DNA from: Tsukamurella sp. 1534
GTDB lineage: Bacteria; Actinomycetota; Actinomycetes; Mycobacteriales; Mycobacteriaceae
Assembly (NCBI RefSeq): GCF_000312385.1
Contig: NZ_HE997626.1
Span: forward strand, 1-64,000
Direction: 5' to 3'
DNA length: 64,000 nucleotides
This document shows positions 12,169 to 20,608 of this stretch, in pieces. Each line of letters opens with the position of its first letter. The stretch's first letter is position 1. Made by a program: the position numbers and the translations under genes. The notes below the pieces were generated by a model. That model was not told where the DNA came from. It made no database searches and saw only the letters and a program-made list of their open reading frames with translations.

Positions 12169-12215
12169 CTCGCACCGCACGGGCGCGCAGATCCGCCGGG
12201 CCGTGCGTTTGCGAT

Positions 12216-12245
12216 CTCAGGTCGGCGCCACCCCGTTGACCTGAG
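12216..12245. promoter_or_regulatory. 8-bp inverted repeat in the wecA/mce divergent region
   Basis: CTCAGGTC (12216-12223) and GACCTGAG (12238-12245) are perfect inverted copies 14 bases apart. They lie between the divergent wecA and yrbEA genes. Spacing of 22 bases centre to centre (two helical turns) suits a dimeric regulator. I cannot name one. Confidence 0.45.
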
Positions 12246-12346
12246 CGGATACGGGCGAGACGCCGGACTCCGGAAAAGTTACTGACGAGTCGCTCACCTA
12301 GCGGCGGCGAAGCGGGCCAATGGAGTACAGGGACCCTGAGACCCGC

Positions 12347-12352
12347 TATAGT
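12347..12352 (+). promoter_or_regulatory. Candidate -10 box of the mce operon
   Basis: TATAGT fits the SigA -10 consensus and lies 73 bases before the chosen GTG start of yrbEA. The upstream hexamer at 17-bp spacing (AGTACA) is only a weak -35. Its position argues against the ATG at 12320, which would place the promoter inside the gene. Confidence 0.4.
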
Positions 12353-12424
12353 GTGCTCGGTCATACACCAAAGAACATGTCGTTCGAGTCACAGTCTGGC
12401 CACAGTCGAGAGGGGACGTGCAGG

Positions 12425-13282
12425 GTGACTGCAACCGTTGCGGACAACGCGGGCAAGGCGAAACGGCCGTCCTACTGGTCGATCCTGAGCAAGAACTTCT
12501 CCAGCACCGTCGTGGACTCGATCCGCACCATCGGTCGAACGTTCCGGATGCTGATCAACACTCTGGTGTCGATGGTGACGGACACCGTTCGCGGACAACT
12601 GCAGTGGAAGGAGACGCTCAACCAGATCTGGTACATGGTCGGCGTCACCTCGGCACCCGCGATCCTCATCGCGATCCCCTTCGGGATCATCATCTCGATC
12701 CAGGTGAACAACATCATCGCCCAGCTCGGCGCGGAATCGCTGTCCGGCGCCGTCGGCGGCCTCGCGGTGATCACCCAGGGCGCCCCGATCGCCACGGGCC
12801 TGCTGCTCGCCGGCGCCGGCGCCTCGGCCATCGCCGCCGACCTCGGCGCCCGCACCATCCGCGAGGAGACGGACGCCATGCGCGTGATGGGCATCAACCC
12901 CATCAACCGCCTCGTGGTGCCCCGCCTGCTCGCCGCCTGGTTCGTCTCGCCGCTGCTGAACATCCTCATCATGGGCGTCGGCACCCTCGCCGGCTACCTC
13001 GTCGCGGTCGGCAACCAGGGCGTCACGCCCGGCGCCTACTGGCTCTCCTTCGGTTCGTTCGCGCACCCCGTGGACGTGTGGATCTCGATCATCAAGTCGA
13101 TCATCTTCGGCACCGTGATCGCGATCATCGGCTGCCAGCGCGGCCTCGAGGCCAAGGGCGGATCCCGCGGCGTCGCCGACGGCGTGAACTCCACCGTGGT
13201 CCTCTCGTTCGTGGTGATCTTCATCCTCAACCTGATCATCACGCAGATCACCACGATGTTCTTCCCGATGCAGGTGGGCTGA
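12425..13282 (+). CDS. MlaE/YrbE-family ABC permease, YrbEA
   Basis: 285-residue inner-membrane permease of an Mce lipid importer. After a short N-terminal amphipathic region come five or six membrane segments. The conserved cytoplasmic coupling motif is TIREETDAMRVMGINPINRL (compare E-E-I-x-A-L of MlaE). I chose the GTG at 12425 (GAGAGGGG 9 bases upstream) over the ATG at 12320, because the extra 35 residues have no family likeness and cover the promoter. First gene of the operon. The ATPase (MceG type) is not in the window and must be supplied in trans. Confidence 0.88.
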   Translation: MTATVADNAGKAKRPSYWSILSKNFSSTVVDSIRTIGRTFRMLINTLVSMVTDTVRGQLQWKETLNQIWYMVGVTSAPAILIAIPFGIIISIQVNNIIAQLGAESLSGAVGGLAVITQGAPIATGLLLAGAGASAIAADLGARTIREETDAMRVMGINPINRLVVPRLLAAWFVSPLLNILIMGVGTLAGYLVAVGNQGVTPGAYWLSFGSFAHPVDVWISIIKSIIFGTVIAIIGCQRGLEAKGGSRGVADGVNSTVVLSFVVIFILNLIITQITTMFFPMQVG

Positions 13283-13328
13283 CCAATGACTCTGTACCGC
13301 AACGACTTCCGCAACCAGGTGGGCTGAC
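13271..13328 (+). repeat. 13-bp direct repeat around a 13-codon open frame
   Basis: CAGGTGGGCTGAC occurs at 13271-13283 (the end of yrbEA) and at 13316-13328, 45 bases later. Each copy encodes Gln-Val-Gly-stop and is followed by an ATG within 2-3 bases. Between them an ATG at 13286 opens a 13-codon frame ending at 13327, in front of yrbEB. Confidence 0.6.
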
Positions 13329-13331
13329 TCC

Positions 13332-14195
13332 ATGGCAACCGTTTACCGCCCCCGGGGCACGCGCTGGTTCTTCCGGCTGTTCGGCGGCTCCGGCTCGGCC
13401 TGGACCGGATTCGATCTCCTCGGCCACATCCTGTCGTTCATCGCGGAGGTCATCCGGACCGTCCCGCACGCGATCAAGCACTACCGCTCGCAGATCATGT
13501 ACATCCTCACGGACATCACGTGGGGCCGCGGCGCGCTCGTCGTCGGCGGCGGTACAGCGCCGGTGCTCGCGGTGCTGGGCATCGCGGTCGGCGGCACCGT
13601 GGCCGTGCAGGGCTTCGCCATCCTCAACCTGCTCGGCATGGGCCCGCTCACCGCGGTCGTGGCGGCGTTCGCCAACACCCGCGAGTTCGCCCCCATCCTG
13701 GCGGGCGTCGGCTTCGCCGCCCAGGCCGGCTGCCGCATGACCGCCGAGATCGGCGCCATGCGCATCAACGAGGAGATCGACGCCCTCGAGTCCCTGGGCC
13801 TGCGGTCGGTGTCCTTCGTCGTCACCACCCGCGTGCTGGCCGGCCTCATCGCCGTCGTCCCCGTCTACCTGATCACCCTGATCCTGTCCTGGGCGGCCTG
13901 CGCCTGGCTGGTGACCTCGGTGTACTCGATGCCGACGGGCACCTACCAGCACTACTTCAGTCAGTTCGTGAGCGCCTCCGACATCATCTTCTCGGTGGTC
14001 AAGGTGGCCGTCTTCCTCGTCGCGGTGATCGTCATCCACTGCTACCAGGGGTTCTTCGCCTCCGGCGGCCCCGAGGGCGTGGGCACGGCGTCCGGGCGCG
14101 CGATCCGCGCCAGCCTCGTGACCATCATCATCCTCGACCTCGTCATGACCGTCGTGCTGTGGGGCGTCAGCTCCCCGGTGTACTTCAAGGGGTAA
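13332..14195 (+). CDS. MlaE/YrbE-family ABC permease, YrbEB
   Basis: 287-residue second permease of the Mce importer, expected to dimerise with YrbEA. The coupling motif is EIGAMRINEEIDALESLGL, more canonical than that in YrbEA. Membrane segments cover most of residues 65-285, ending near the C-terminus (TIIILDLVMTVVLWGVSS). The short N-terminal stretch (MATVYRPRGTRWFFRLFGG) is cytoplasmic and basic. It follows the 45-bp repeat unit and precedes mceA by 3 bases. Confidence 0.9.
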   Translation: MATVYRPRGTRWFFRLFGGSGSAWTGFDLLGHILSFIAEVIRTVPHAIKHYRSQIMYILTDITWGRGALVVGGGTAPVLAVLGIAVGGTVAVQGFAILNLLGMGPLTAVVAAFANTREFAPILAGVGFAAQAGCRMTAEIGAMRINEEIDALESLGLRSVSFVVTTRVLAGLIAVVPVYLITLILSWAACAWLVTSVYSMPTGTYQHYFSQFVSASDIIFSVVKVAVFLVAVIVIHCYQGFFASGGPEGVGTASGRAIRASLVTIIILDLVMTVVLWGVSSPVYFKG

Positions 14196-14198
14196 ACA

Positions 14199-15377
14199 AT
14201 GGGAGTCGTCTCCGTACCCGGCATGTCGATCGACCGCTCGGTCCTCCGTCGCCGCGGCATCATCGCGCTCGCCGTGATCCTGATCATCGGGTTCGTCATC
14301 TGGCTCGCTCAGGCCCTGTGGCCCAAGGACGAGTTCACGTTCACCCTGCGCACGCCGTCCGTCGCCGCCGGCATCGTCGACGGTGCGCCCGTGCGCATCC
14401 AGGGCGTGCAGGTCGGCAAGGTGACCGGTATCAAGCGCATCGCCAACGGCCAGCAGGGCGTCGTCCTGACGATGACCGAGTCCGACGGTAAGAGCCTGAC
14501 CAACAACGTCGAGGCCGCGTTCTCCGCGGGCAACCTGTTCGGCGTCTCCGAGGTCATCCTCACCCCGCACGACGGGGGCGGCTCCCTCAAGGAGTCGGCG
14601 CAGATCACCCCGACGAAGCCGATCACCGACAGCACCGTGTCGAACATGATCGCCACCATCGGCGACGTCAACAGCGATGCGCTGCGGCCGCACATGAGCC
14701 AGATCCTGCTCAACTTCGACGCCTCGTCGAAGGCCATGCTGCCGCTGTTCACAGCGCTGGGCAGCGTCTCGCAGGCCGTCCAGGACACCCAGCGCCTGAG
14801 CACCTCGCAGACCTTCCCGCAGATCACGCAGGCGATCAGCAGCGCGGATTCGGCGATCAACGCGATCCTCCCGGCCGCCCGCACCCTGTTCGACTACAGC
14901 CCCGTGCACGACAAGAACTGGGTCAACCGCGGCGCCGCGACGATCGATGCGCTCACCAACGAGCGCGACAGCCTCACCGCGGCACTGCAGAAGATCCTCT
15001 CCCCCGCCGCGATCGACGGGCTGTCCACGGCCACCCCCATGCTGGTGAACCTCATGCAGCCCCTGCTCAACGCGTTCCCGAACGGCAGCGCGACGGGCGT
15101 CGGCATCCAGATCGGCCAGCTGCTCGACAACGTGCGCAAGGCCATGCCGAACACTCCGAACGGCCCTGTGCTCAATCTCCGTCTGTCGGTGGACTTCCCG
15201 GCCGTCGCAGCCGCGCTGCCGCCGGTGCCGCAGTTCGAGTACGTGCCGCCGAAGCCGGGCGATCCCAAGCCCGCGGCCAAGCCCGGCGAGCGCACCCCGG
15301 CGGCGAAGCCGGGCGCGACCGCCGCGTCACCGTCGGCCGGACCGAGCGCCCCCACGACCCCGAAGGCAGGGAGCTGA
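14199..15377 (+). CDS. mceA: Mce family protein, MceA position
   Basis: 392-residue envelope protein. One N-terminal membrane anchor (GIIALAVILIIGFVIWLAQAL, about residues 20-40) is followed by the MCE/MlaD beta domain (FTLRTPSVAAGIVDGAPVRI, QGVQVGKVTGI), then a long helical region that in related complexes forms a tube for lipid passage. The C-terminal 60 residues are Pro/Ala/Lys-rich and probably disordered. It is shorter than M. tuberculosis Mce1A (454) and close to Mce4A (400). The subclass and cargo cannot be told from sequence. Confidence 0.88.
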   Translation: MGVVSVPGMSIDRSVLRRRGIIALAVILIIGFVIWLAQALWPKDEFTFTLRTPSVAAGIVDGAPVRIQGVQVGKVTGIKRIANGQQGVVLTMTESDGKSLTNNVEAAFSAGNLFGVSEVILTPHDGGGSLKESAQITPTKPITDSTVSNMIATIGDVNSDALRPHMSQILLNFDASSKAMLPLFTALGSVSQAVQDTQRLSTSQTFPQITQAISSADSAINAILPAARTLFDYSPVHDKNWVNRGAATIDALTNERDSLTAALQKILSPAAIDGLSTATPMLVNLMQPLLNAFPNGSATGVGIQIGQLLDNVRKAMPNTPNGPVLNLRLSVDFPAVAAALPPVPQFEYVPPKPGDPKPAAKPGERTPAAKPGATAASPSAGPSAPTTPKAGS

Positions 15378-15383
15378 CCCACC

Positions 15384-16415
15384 ATGAAGTCCATCAAGGT
15401 GACCGCCGTCAAGATCGTGGTCTTCGCGGCCGTCATGCTCCTGATCCTGGTGCTGACGATGCAGGCTCTCACCCGGCCGCCGCAGGGCGACCTCGACACG
15501 TTCAAGGCCGATTTCAAGGACGTCTCCGGCCTCAAGGTGGGTGACGACGTCCGCATGCTCGGCGTGCAGGTGGGCAAGGTCAAGGACGTCGAGGTCCAGC
15601 AGAGCTCGGACCACCGGCTCTCGAACGCGCTGGTCACGTTCTCGGTACAGCGCGACCGCAAGATCAAGAGCGACGACAACCTGGCGATCCGCTACCAGAA
15701 CCTCACGGGCTCCCGCTTCCTCGAGGTGCAGAGCAACGCGAAGAGCAGCGGCCAGCAGATGAAGGCCGGCTCGACGTACCCCGAGAAGCAGACCCAGCCG
15801 TCGTTCGACATCACCACCGTGTTCGTCGGCCTCAAGCCGGTGCTGTCCACCCTCAACGCGGACGACATCAACCACCTCACGCAGTCGGTGCTGGCGGTCA
15901 TCCAGGGCAACGGCGACGGGCTCGGCCCGCTGCTGGGCTCGCTGGACAAGCTGATGGCGACCACCAACGACCGGCAGCGCGTGTTGACCCAGCTGATCAC
16001 CAACCTGGGCTCGATCTCGCAGACCATCGGCGGGGCCTCCCCCGGCCTCACCAAGGTGATCACGGACCTGGAGCTGTTCGCCCGGACCCTGGCGAGCAAC
16101 GTCGACTCGATGCGCGAGTGGTCCGATAAGACCTCCGGCGTGGTGAGCCGCACCAACGCGCTGCTCGCGGCGCTCGGGTTGACTCCCAACGAGAACCCCC
16201 CGCTCAACGCGATCGTCGCGAACGCGATGCCGATCGCCGAGCAGGCGGTCAACGCCCTCGCGACCCTCCCCGGCATCATGCAGCTCCTCAACGAGGGCAC
16301 GAAGCCGCAGGCCAACGGGGCCGTGAACACGCAGTGCTCGAAGGGCCCGGCGCAGCTGCCGGGCATGATGAACCTGTTCGTGGCCGGACAGAAGGTGACG
16401 GTGTGCGCAAAATGA
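15384..16415 (+). CDS. mceB: Mce family protein, MceB position
   Basis: 343-residue Mce protein: anchor helix (IVVFAAVMLLILVLTMQAL, about residues 11-29), MCE domain (FKADFKDVSGLKVGDDVRML, GVQVGKVKDVEV, YQNLTGSRFLEVQ), then a helical tail. The stretch KPVLSTLNADDINHLTQSVL is typical of MceB proteins. Two cysteines near the C-terminus (CSKGPAQ, VTVCAK) may pair. It starts 6 bases after mceA and overlaps mceC. Confidence 0.88.
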   Translation: MKSIKVTAVKIVVFAAVMLLILVLTMQALTRPPQGDLDTFKADFKDVSGLKVGDDVRMLGVQVGKVKDVEVQQSSDHRLSNALVTFSVQRDRKIKSDDNLAIRYQNLTGSRFLEVQSNAKSSGQQMKAGSTYPEKQTQPSFDITTVFVGLKPVLSTLNADDINHLTQSVLAVIQGNGDGLGPLLGSLDKLMATTNDRQRVLTQLITNLGSISQTIGGASPGLTKVITDLELFARTLASNVDSMREWSDKTSGVVSRTNALLAALGLTPNENPPLNAIVANAMPIAEQAVNALATLPGIMQLLNEGTKPQANGAVNTQCSKGPAQLPGMMNLFVAGQKVTVCAK

Positions 16416-17419
16416 ACCTGTTCAACCGACCCATGCCGACGGCCGCCCAGGACCGTCGAAGCCAGCTGAACTGGGGCATCGCGGGAGCGGTGGTGACGAC
16501 GATCATCCTCGCCATCGCGGGCTACCTGTTCGTGTTCCAGCCCGGCACCAAGGAGTACTCCGCCGATCTCCGCGAGGCGCAGGCCGTCAAGAGCGGCATG
16601 GACGTCCGCGTGGCCGGCATCAGCGTGGGCTCCGTCTCGGGCGTCGAGCTCCTCGACGATCGCGTGCGGGTGAAGTTCCGCGTCAAGAGCAACGTCTTCG
16701 TCGGCGACGCGAGCACGGCCACCATGAAGATGCTCACCACGGTCGGCGGTTACTACATGGCGCTGACCCCGATGGGCACCAGCTCGCTGGGCGACAAGGC
16801 CATCCCGCCGGAGCGCGTGTCGATGCCGTACAGCCTGCTCGAGACCTTCCAGCAGGCGACCCCGAAGGTCCAGCAGATCAAGGCGACCCCCGTGCGGCAG
16901 TCGATGTCCGAGCTCAACCAGGCCCTCGAGGACCAGCCGGAATCGATCCGCAACACGGTGGGCACGTTCAACCGGATGTTCGACAACATCCTGCGCCAGC
17001 AGGACCAGGCCGGCGACTTCGTCAAGGTGATGTCCGAGTACTCGACAACGGTGAACCAGAACGGTGAGCTGCTGGTGTCGCTGATGCGGAACATGAGCAC
17101 GTTCTTCGCGGCGGCCGAGGTGAACCTGGCCGGGTTCAAGAGCTACCTCAGCAACACCACCGAGATCGTGCAGCGCCTCGCCCCGCTGCTCAACGTGTAC
17201 CTCAACAACGTCGAGCCGCTCGCGGCCCGCTTCGACGCCCTGGTCGCGAAGGCCCGGGACCTCGTCAAGCAGGCGGAGCCGACCATCGCCCAGGCGAAGG
17301 AGATGCTCGAGGGCCTGCAGAAGACGATCGCGCCGGACGGCACGGTCCAGCTCAACCAGTCCGAACAGACCTTCCTCGCCACCAACGTGTGCATTCCGTC
17401 CCCGGGGGTGACCTGCTGA
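16403..17419 (+). CDS. mceC: Mce family protein, MceC position
   Basis: About 338 residues: anchor helix (WGIAGAVVTTIILAIAGYLFVF), MCE domain (YSADLREAQAVKSGMDVRVA, GISVGSVSGVEL), helical tail with many Asn/Gln, and two Cys at the end (NVCIPSPGVTC). I chose the GTG at 16403 because GAAGG lies 7 bases upstream. The ATG at 16412, three codons later, would give an ATGA overlap with mceB and is the alternative. The frame is open further upstream without MCE likeness. Confidence 0.85.
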   Translation: MRKMNLFNRPMPTAAQDRRSQLNWGIAGAVVTTIILAIAGYLFVFQPGTKEYSADLREAQAVKSGMDVRVAGISVGSVSGVELLDDRVRVKFRVKSNVFVGDASTATMKMLTTVGGYYMALTPMGTSSLGDKAIPPERVSMPYSLLETFQQATPKVQQIKATPVRQSMSELNQALEDQPESIRNTVGTFNRMFDNILRQQDQAGDFVKVMSEYSTTVNQNGELLVSLMRNMSTFFAAAEVNLAGFKSYLSNTTEIVQRLAPLLNVYLNNVEPLAARFDALVAKARDLVKQAEPTIAQAKEMLEGLQKTIAPDGTVQLNQSEQTFLATNVCIPSPGVTC

Positions 17420-18522
17420 TGCGTAAATTCCTCGCCTCGCGCGGAGCGATGTCGGCCATCGTGGTCATCGTCGCGACCGCGCTCGTGCTCGGCGGCGTCG
17501 CCCTCAAGGGCGCCACCACCCAGAAGCAGTCGTACTGCGCCGAGCTGGACAACGCGATCGGCCTGTACAAGGGCAACACGGTGGCGCAGTTCGGCTACCC
17601 GGTCGGCGAGATCACCGACATCAAGCCCAACGGCAAGACCACCCGCGTCGACTTCGACATCCTCGCGGACCGCAAGCTGCCCACCAACGTGGGCGTGGTC
17701 GCGATCGCCGACTCCCTCGTCGCCCAGCGCCGCCTCGAACTGCTCGAGCCGTACAAGGGCGGCCCGACGTGGTCCCCCGGCACCTGCATCACCAACTCCA
17801 AGACGCCGCTGTCCATCACCGACTCGCTGCAGTCGGTGTCGAAGGTCGTCGACGACCTCACCACCGCCGGCGGCGACAAGGAGTTCAAGGAGGCCATGGC
17901 CTCGATCCCCGCGCTGAACAAGGCGACCACCGGCACCGGCCCCGAGGTCTCGCAGCTGACCAACAAGCTCGGCGAACTGATGCGCAACCCCGGCCCCGGT
18001 ATGGGCGATGTGGCCGCGATCCTCGACGCGTTCGCCCCGGCCTCGGACGGCCTGGTGCAGAACTGGGACGGGATGCGCGAGTTCTTCACCAAGTACGCCT
18101 GGCGGATCAAGAACATCGGCGAACCACTGATGGACACCGGTATCGGCGCCTTCCCGCAGATGGTGCCGCTGCTCAAGACGCTCGCCTCGATCTTCGACAA
18201 GTACGGCGCGTTCATCGCGCCCCTGCTCGAGGTCACCGTGCCCGCCACGACGGTCATGGCCGCCACGTCCAAGCAGTTCGGCGACCTGCTGAACATCCTG
18301 CCGCCGCTGATCCGGGCGTTCCAGGTGAGCGTCGACAAGCGGACCATGGCCACCAAGATCACCTACCGGCCGCCGTCAGCGCTGGTCCCCTCGAAGAACC
18401 CCGCCCAGACCTGCAACAACCTGAACCGGTTCGCGCCGGGCCAGTGCAAGGTCGCCGACGCGGGCCACGTCAACGTGGAGCTCATCTCCACGGTCCTGCG
18501 CGCGACGGGAGCGGCGTACTGA
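17419..18522 (+). CDS. mceD: Mce family protein, MceD position
   Basis: 367-residue Mce protein: anchor helix (AMSAIVVIVATALVLGGVAL), then an MCE domain beginning QKQSYCAELDNAIGLYKGN with PVGEITDIKPNGKTTRVDFD, followed by a helical tail. The start is the ATG at 17419, overlapping the mceC stop as TGATG and preceded by GGGGGTGA. Three of the four Cys residues (SYC, GTC, QTC, GQC) lie outside the membrane region. Gene order and length agree with MceD. Confidence 0.87.
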   Translation: MRKFLASRGAMSAIVVIVATALVLGGVALKGATTQKQSYCAELDNAIGLYKGNTVAQFGYPVGEITDIKPNGKTTRVDFDILADRKLPTNVGVVAIADSLVAQRRLELLEPYKGGPTWSPGTCITNSKTPLSITDSLQSVSKVVDDLTTAGGDKEFKEAMASIPALNKATTGTGPEVSQLTNKLGELMRNPGPGMGDVAAILDAFAPASDGLVQNWDGMREFFTKYAWRIKNIGEPLMDTGIGAFPQMVPLLKTLASIFDKYGAFIAPLLEVTVPATTVMAATSKQFGDLLNILPPLIRAFQVSVDKRTMATKITYRPPSALVPSKNPAQTCNNLNRFAPGQCKVADAGHVNVELISTVLRATGAAY

Positions 18523-19580
18523 TGCGAAATCCGATCAAGGTCCAGGCCGCGCGGCGCTCCGCGAAGATCGGCGTGGCCACCGTGGCCGCGACGACCCTCC
18601 TGGCGGGCTGCTCGCTCAACTTCAACCCGTCGTCCATCCCCGCCCCGGGCCAGCCCGGCGGCGGCGACGGCTACACGCTGCACCTCGACTTCACGAACGT
18701 GCTGAACCTGCCCGACAAGGCGCGGGTGGTGTTCGACGGCGTGAACGCGGGCCGGCTGCAGAAGGTCACGCTGCAGGAGGGCAAGGCCGTCGTCGACGTC
18801 AAGATCCTCGACGGGGTGCAAGTGCCGAGCACGGCCACCGCGACCCTGCAGCAGGACACGATCCTCGGCGACACCTACGTGGCGCTGAAGTCGGCGCCGG
18901 GCAAGCCGGGCGAGGCACTCAAGGCGGGGGCCACCATCCCCACGTCGCAGACCAAGCCGCCCACGCAGATCGAGGACATCCTCCGCGATCTGGCGAACTT
19001 CCTCGGCAGCGGCAGCCTCATGCAGCTGCAGGACACGTTCAGCCGGATCAACGACAACCTGCCCGACGATCCGCAGAAGCTCTCGGGCCTGGTGAAGACG
19101 GTGTCGCAGACCGTCGTGGACCTGGGCGACCAGAACGACAACGTGCGGCAGTCGATCAACTCGGTCGCCAGCCTGGTGAACACGGTCAACTCCAACGACG
19201 ACCTCCTGGTGGCCCTGCTCAAGCCGCAGGACGGCTGGCTCAGCGACACGCTGTCGCTCACCACGGGCGCGATCAAGATCCTCAGCCGGGTGTCCGACTC
19301 CCTCTCTCCCCTGATCTTCAGCGCGCCCCTGCTGGACGCCTCGACGGCGACGGTGGCGACGGTGATCAAGCCGCTCATGTTCCCCGGCTGGCCGAACATG
19401 AACGGCCGCCAGGCGAATCTCGCGAACCTCGAGGATCTGCTCAAGAACAAGATCCTCCCGTTCCTGGCGAGCGGCGCCAAGGTGAACGTCAAGGAGCTGG
19501 GCGCCAACGGCGGCGTCCCCTCCGCCGAGGCCGCCCAGCAGGCGGTCAAGAACCTTCGGATGGTGGGAGCAGTTCCGTGA
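18522..19580 (+). CDS. mceE: Mce lipoprotein, MceE position
   Basis: 352-residue Mce lipoprotein. The signal peptide ends in the lipobox LLAGC, with the lipidated Cys at residue 30, followed by a flexible Pro/Gly linker (SIPAPGQPGGGDG). The MCE domain runs from YTLHLDFTNVLNLPDKARVV through GDTYVALKSAPGKPGEALKA. MceE proteins (LprK/LprN types) are the lipid-anchored member of the six-protein complex. The start ATG overlaps the mceD stop (TGATG). Confidence 0.9.
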   Translation: MRNPIKVQAARRSAKIGVATVAATTLLAGCSLNFNPSSIPAPGQPGGGDGYTLHLDFTNVLNLPDKARVVFDGVNAGRLQKVTLQEGKAVVDVKILDGVQVPSTATATLQQDTILGDTYVALKSAPGKPGEALKAGATIPTSQTKPPTQIEDILRDLANFLGSGSLMQLQDTFSRINDNLPDDPQKLSGLVKTVSQTVVDLGDQNDNVRQSINSVASLVNTVNSNDDLLVALLKPQDGWLSDTLSLTTGAIKILSRVSDSLSPLIFSAPLLDASTATVATVIKPLMFPGWPNMNGRQANLANLEDLLKNKILPFLASGAKVNVKELGANGGVPSAEAAQQAVKNLRMVGAVP

Positions 19581-20539
19581 AAAAGAGCACCTTCTTCAGC
19601 CTGTTGACGTTCGCGCTGGTCATGGTGCTGGGCGTCGGCTACATCGCCTTCTCGGTGCTGAACTACCGGCCGTTCGCCAAGTGGAACACGGTCGAGATGA
19701 AGCTCGACAACGCGCATCAGCTGCTGCCCGATTCCAAGGTGCTGCTGCGCGGCGTCGAGGTGGGCAACGTGCAGACGATCGATCGCACGGACGGCAAGGT
19801 CGCCGTCAAGCTGCGGTACGACTCGAAGTACGACATCCCGCAGAGCACGGGCATCAAGATCGAGCAGCTCTCGGCCGTCGGCGAGCCGTACATCGATTTC
19901 CTGCCGGACTCGCTGCAGGGCCCGTACCTGGACAAGAACGCGTCGATCGAGACGGCCAAGGTCAAGCAGCCGCTGTCGCTGCCGGAGACCTTCAAGCTGG
20001 TGTCGGGCCTCACGTCGAGCATCAACTCGACGGACCTGGGCGGCATCACCGAGACCCTGGCCGCGGCGACCGACAACACGCAGGGCGCCCTGCCGAACAT
20101 CTCCACCGCCGGCGACCTGCTGGCCCGGACGATCTCGGCCCGCATGCCCAACATCCGCCGGATGCTGGAGAACACCCAGGACTACCAGTCGGACATGAGC
20201 TGGCTGCCCGGTTCGCTGGAGGAGTTCGGCCCGGCCACCGCGACCTTCATCAAGAAGGACGTGGAGGTGCTCAAGGCTCTGGACGTCCTGATGAAGGGCT
20301 CCGGCGCACCCGACGTGCTGACCAAGACGATCAACCCGAACCTCATGAAGATCGCCCCGAACACCAGCAAACTGCTGGCCAACCTGGGTCCGATCAACGA
20401 GCCGCTGGTTCCGGTCGTCCAGGCGCTGACGGACGTCATGCCGCAGATCGACATGGCCGCGCTACTCTCGCAGGCGTTGAAGACGGTCGGCTCCGACGGT
20501 GCCGCGAACCTCACGGTGGTCATCCCTCCGAAGAAGTAA
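19577..20539 (+). CDS. mceF: Mce family protein, MceF position (short)
   Basis: 320-residue Mce protein that closes the set of six. Anchor helix FFSLLTFALVMVLGVGYIAF; MCE domain VEMKLDNAHQLLPDSKVLLR, GVEVGNVQTIDR, YDIPQSTGIKIEQLSAVGEP. It is much shorter than M. tuberculosis Mce1F (515) and Mce4F (564) because it lacks their long proline-rich C-terminus; it ends NLTVVIPPKK. The GTG start overlaps the mceE stop as GTGA. Confidence 0.86.
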   Translation: MKKSTFFSLLTFALVMVLGVGYIAFSVLNYRPFAKWNTVEMKLDNAHQLLPDSKVLLRGVEVGNVQTIDRTDGKVAVKLRYDSKYDIPQSTGIKIEQLSAVGEPYIDFLPDSLQGPYLDKNASIETAKVKQPLSLPETFKLVSGLTSSINSTDLGGITETLAAATDNTQGALPNISTAGDLLARTISARMPNIRRMLENTQDYQSDMSWLPGSLEEFGPATATFIKKDVEVLKALDVLMKGSGAPDVLTKTINPNLMKIAPNTSKLLANLGPINEPLVPVVQALTDVMPQIDMAALLSQALKTVGSDGAANLTVVIPPKK

Positions 20540-20608
20540 CGCACCGCCGGCCGGCCCGGCAATGGTCGCCACGGCGGCCCACCCACGACACGATTGGCTA
20601 CGCGACAA

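Noticed and set aside
12320-12424. N-terminal extension of yrbEA from the ATG at 12320
   Set aside because: It would cover the TATAGT -10 box, and the 35 extra residues do not resemble YrbE; the GTG at 12425 has a good ribosome site.
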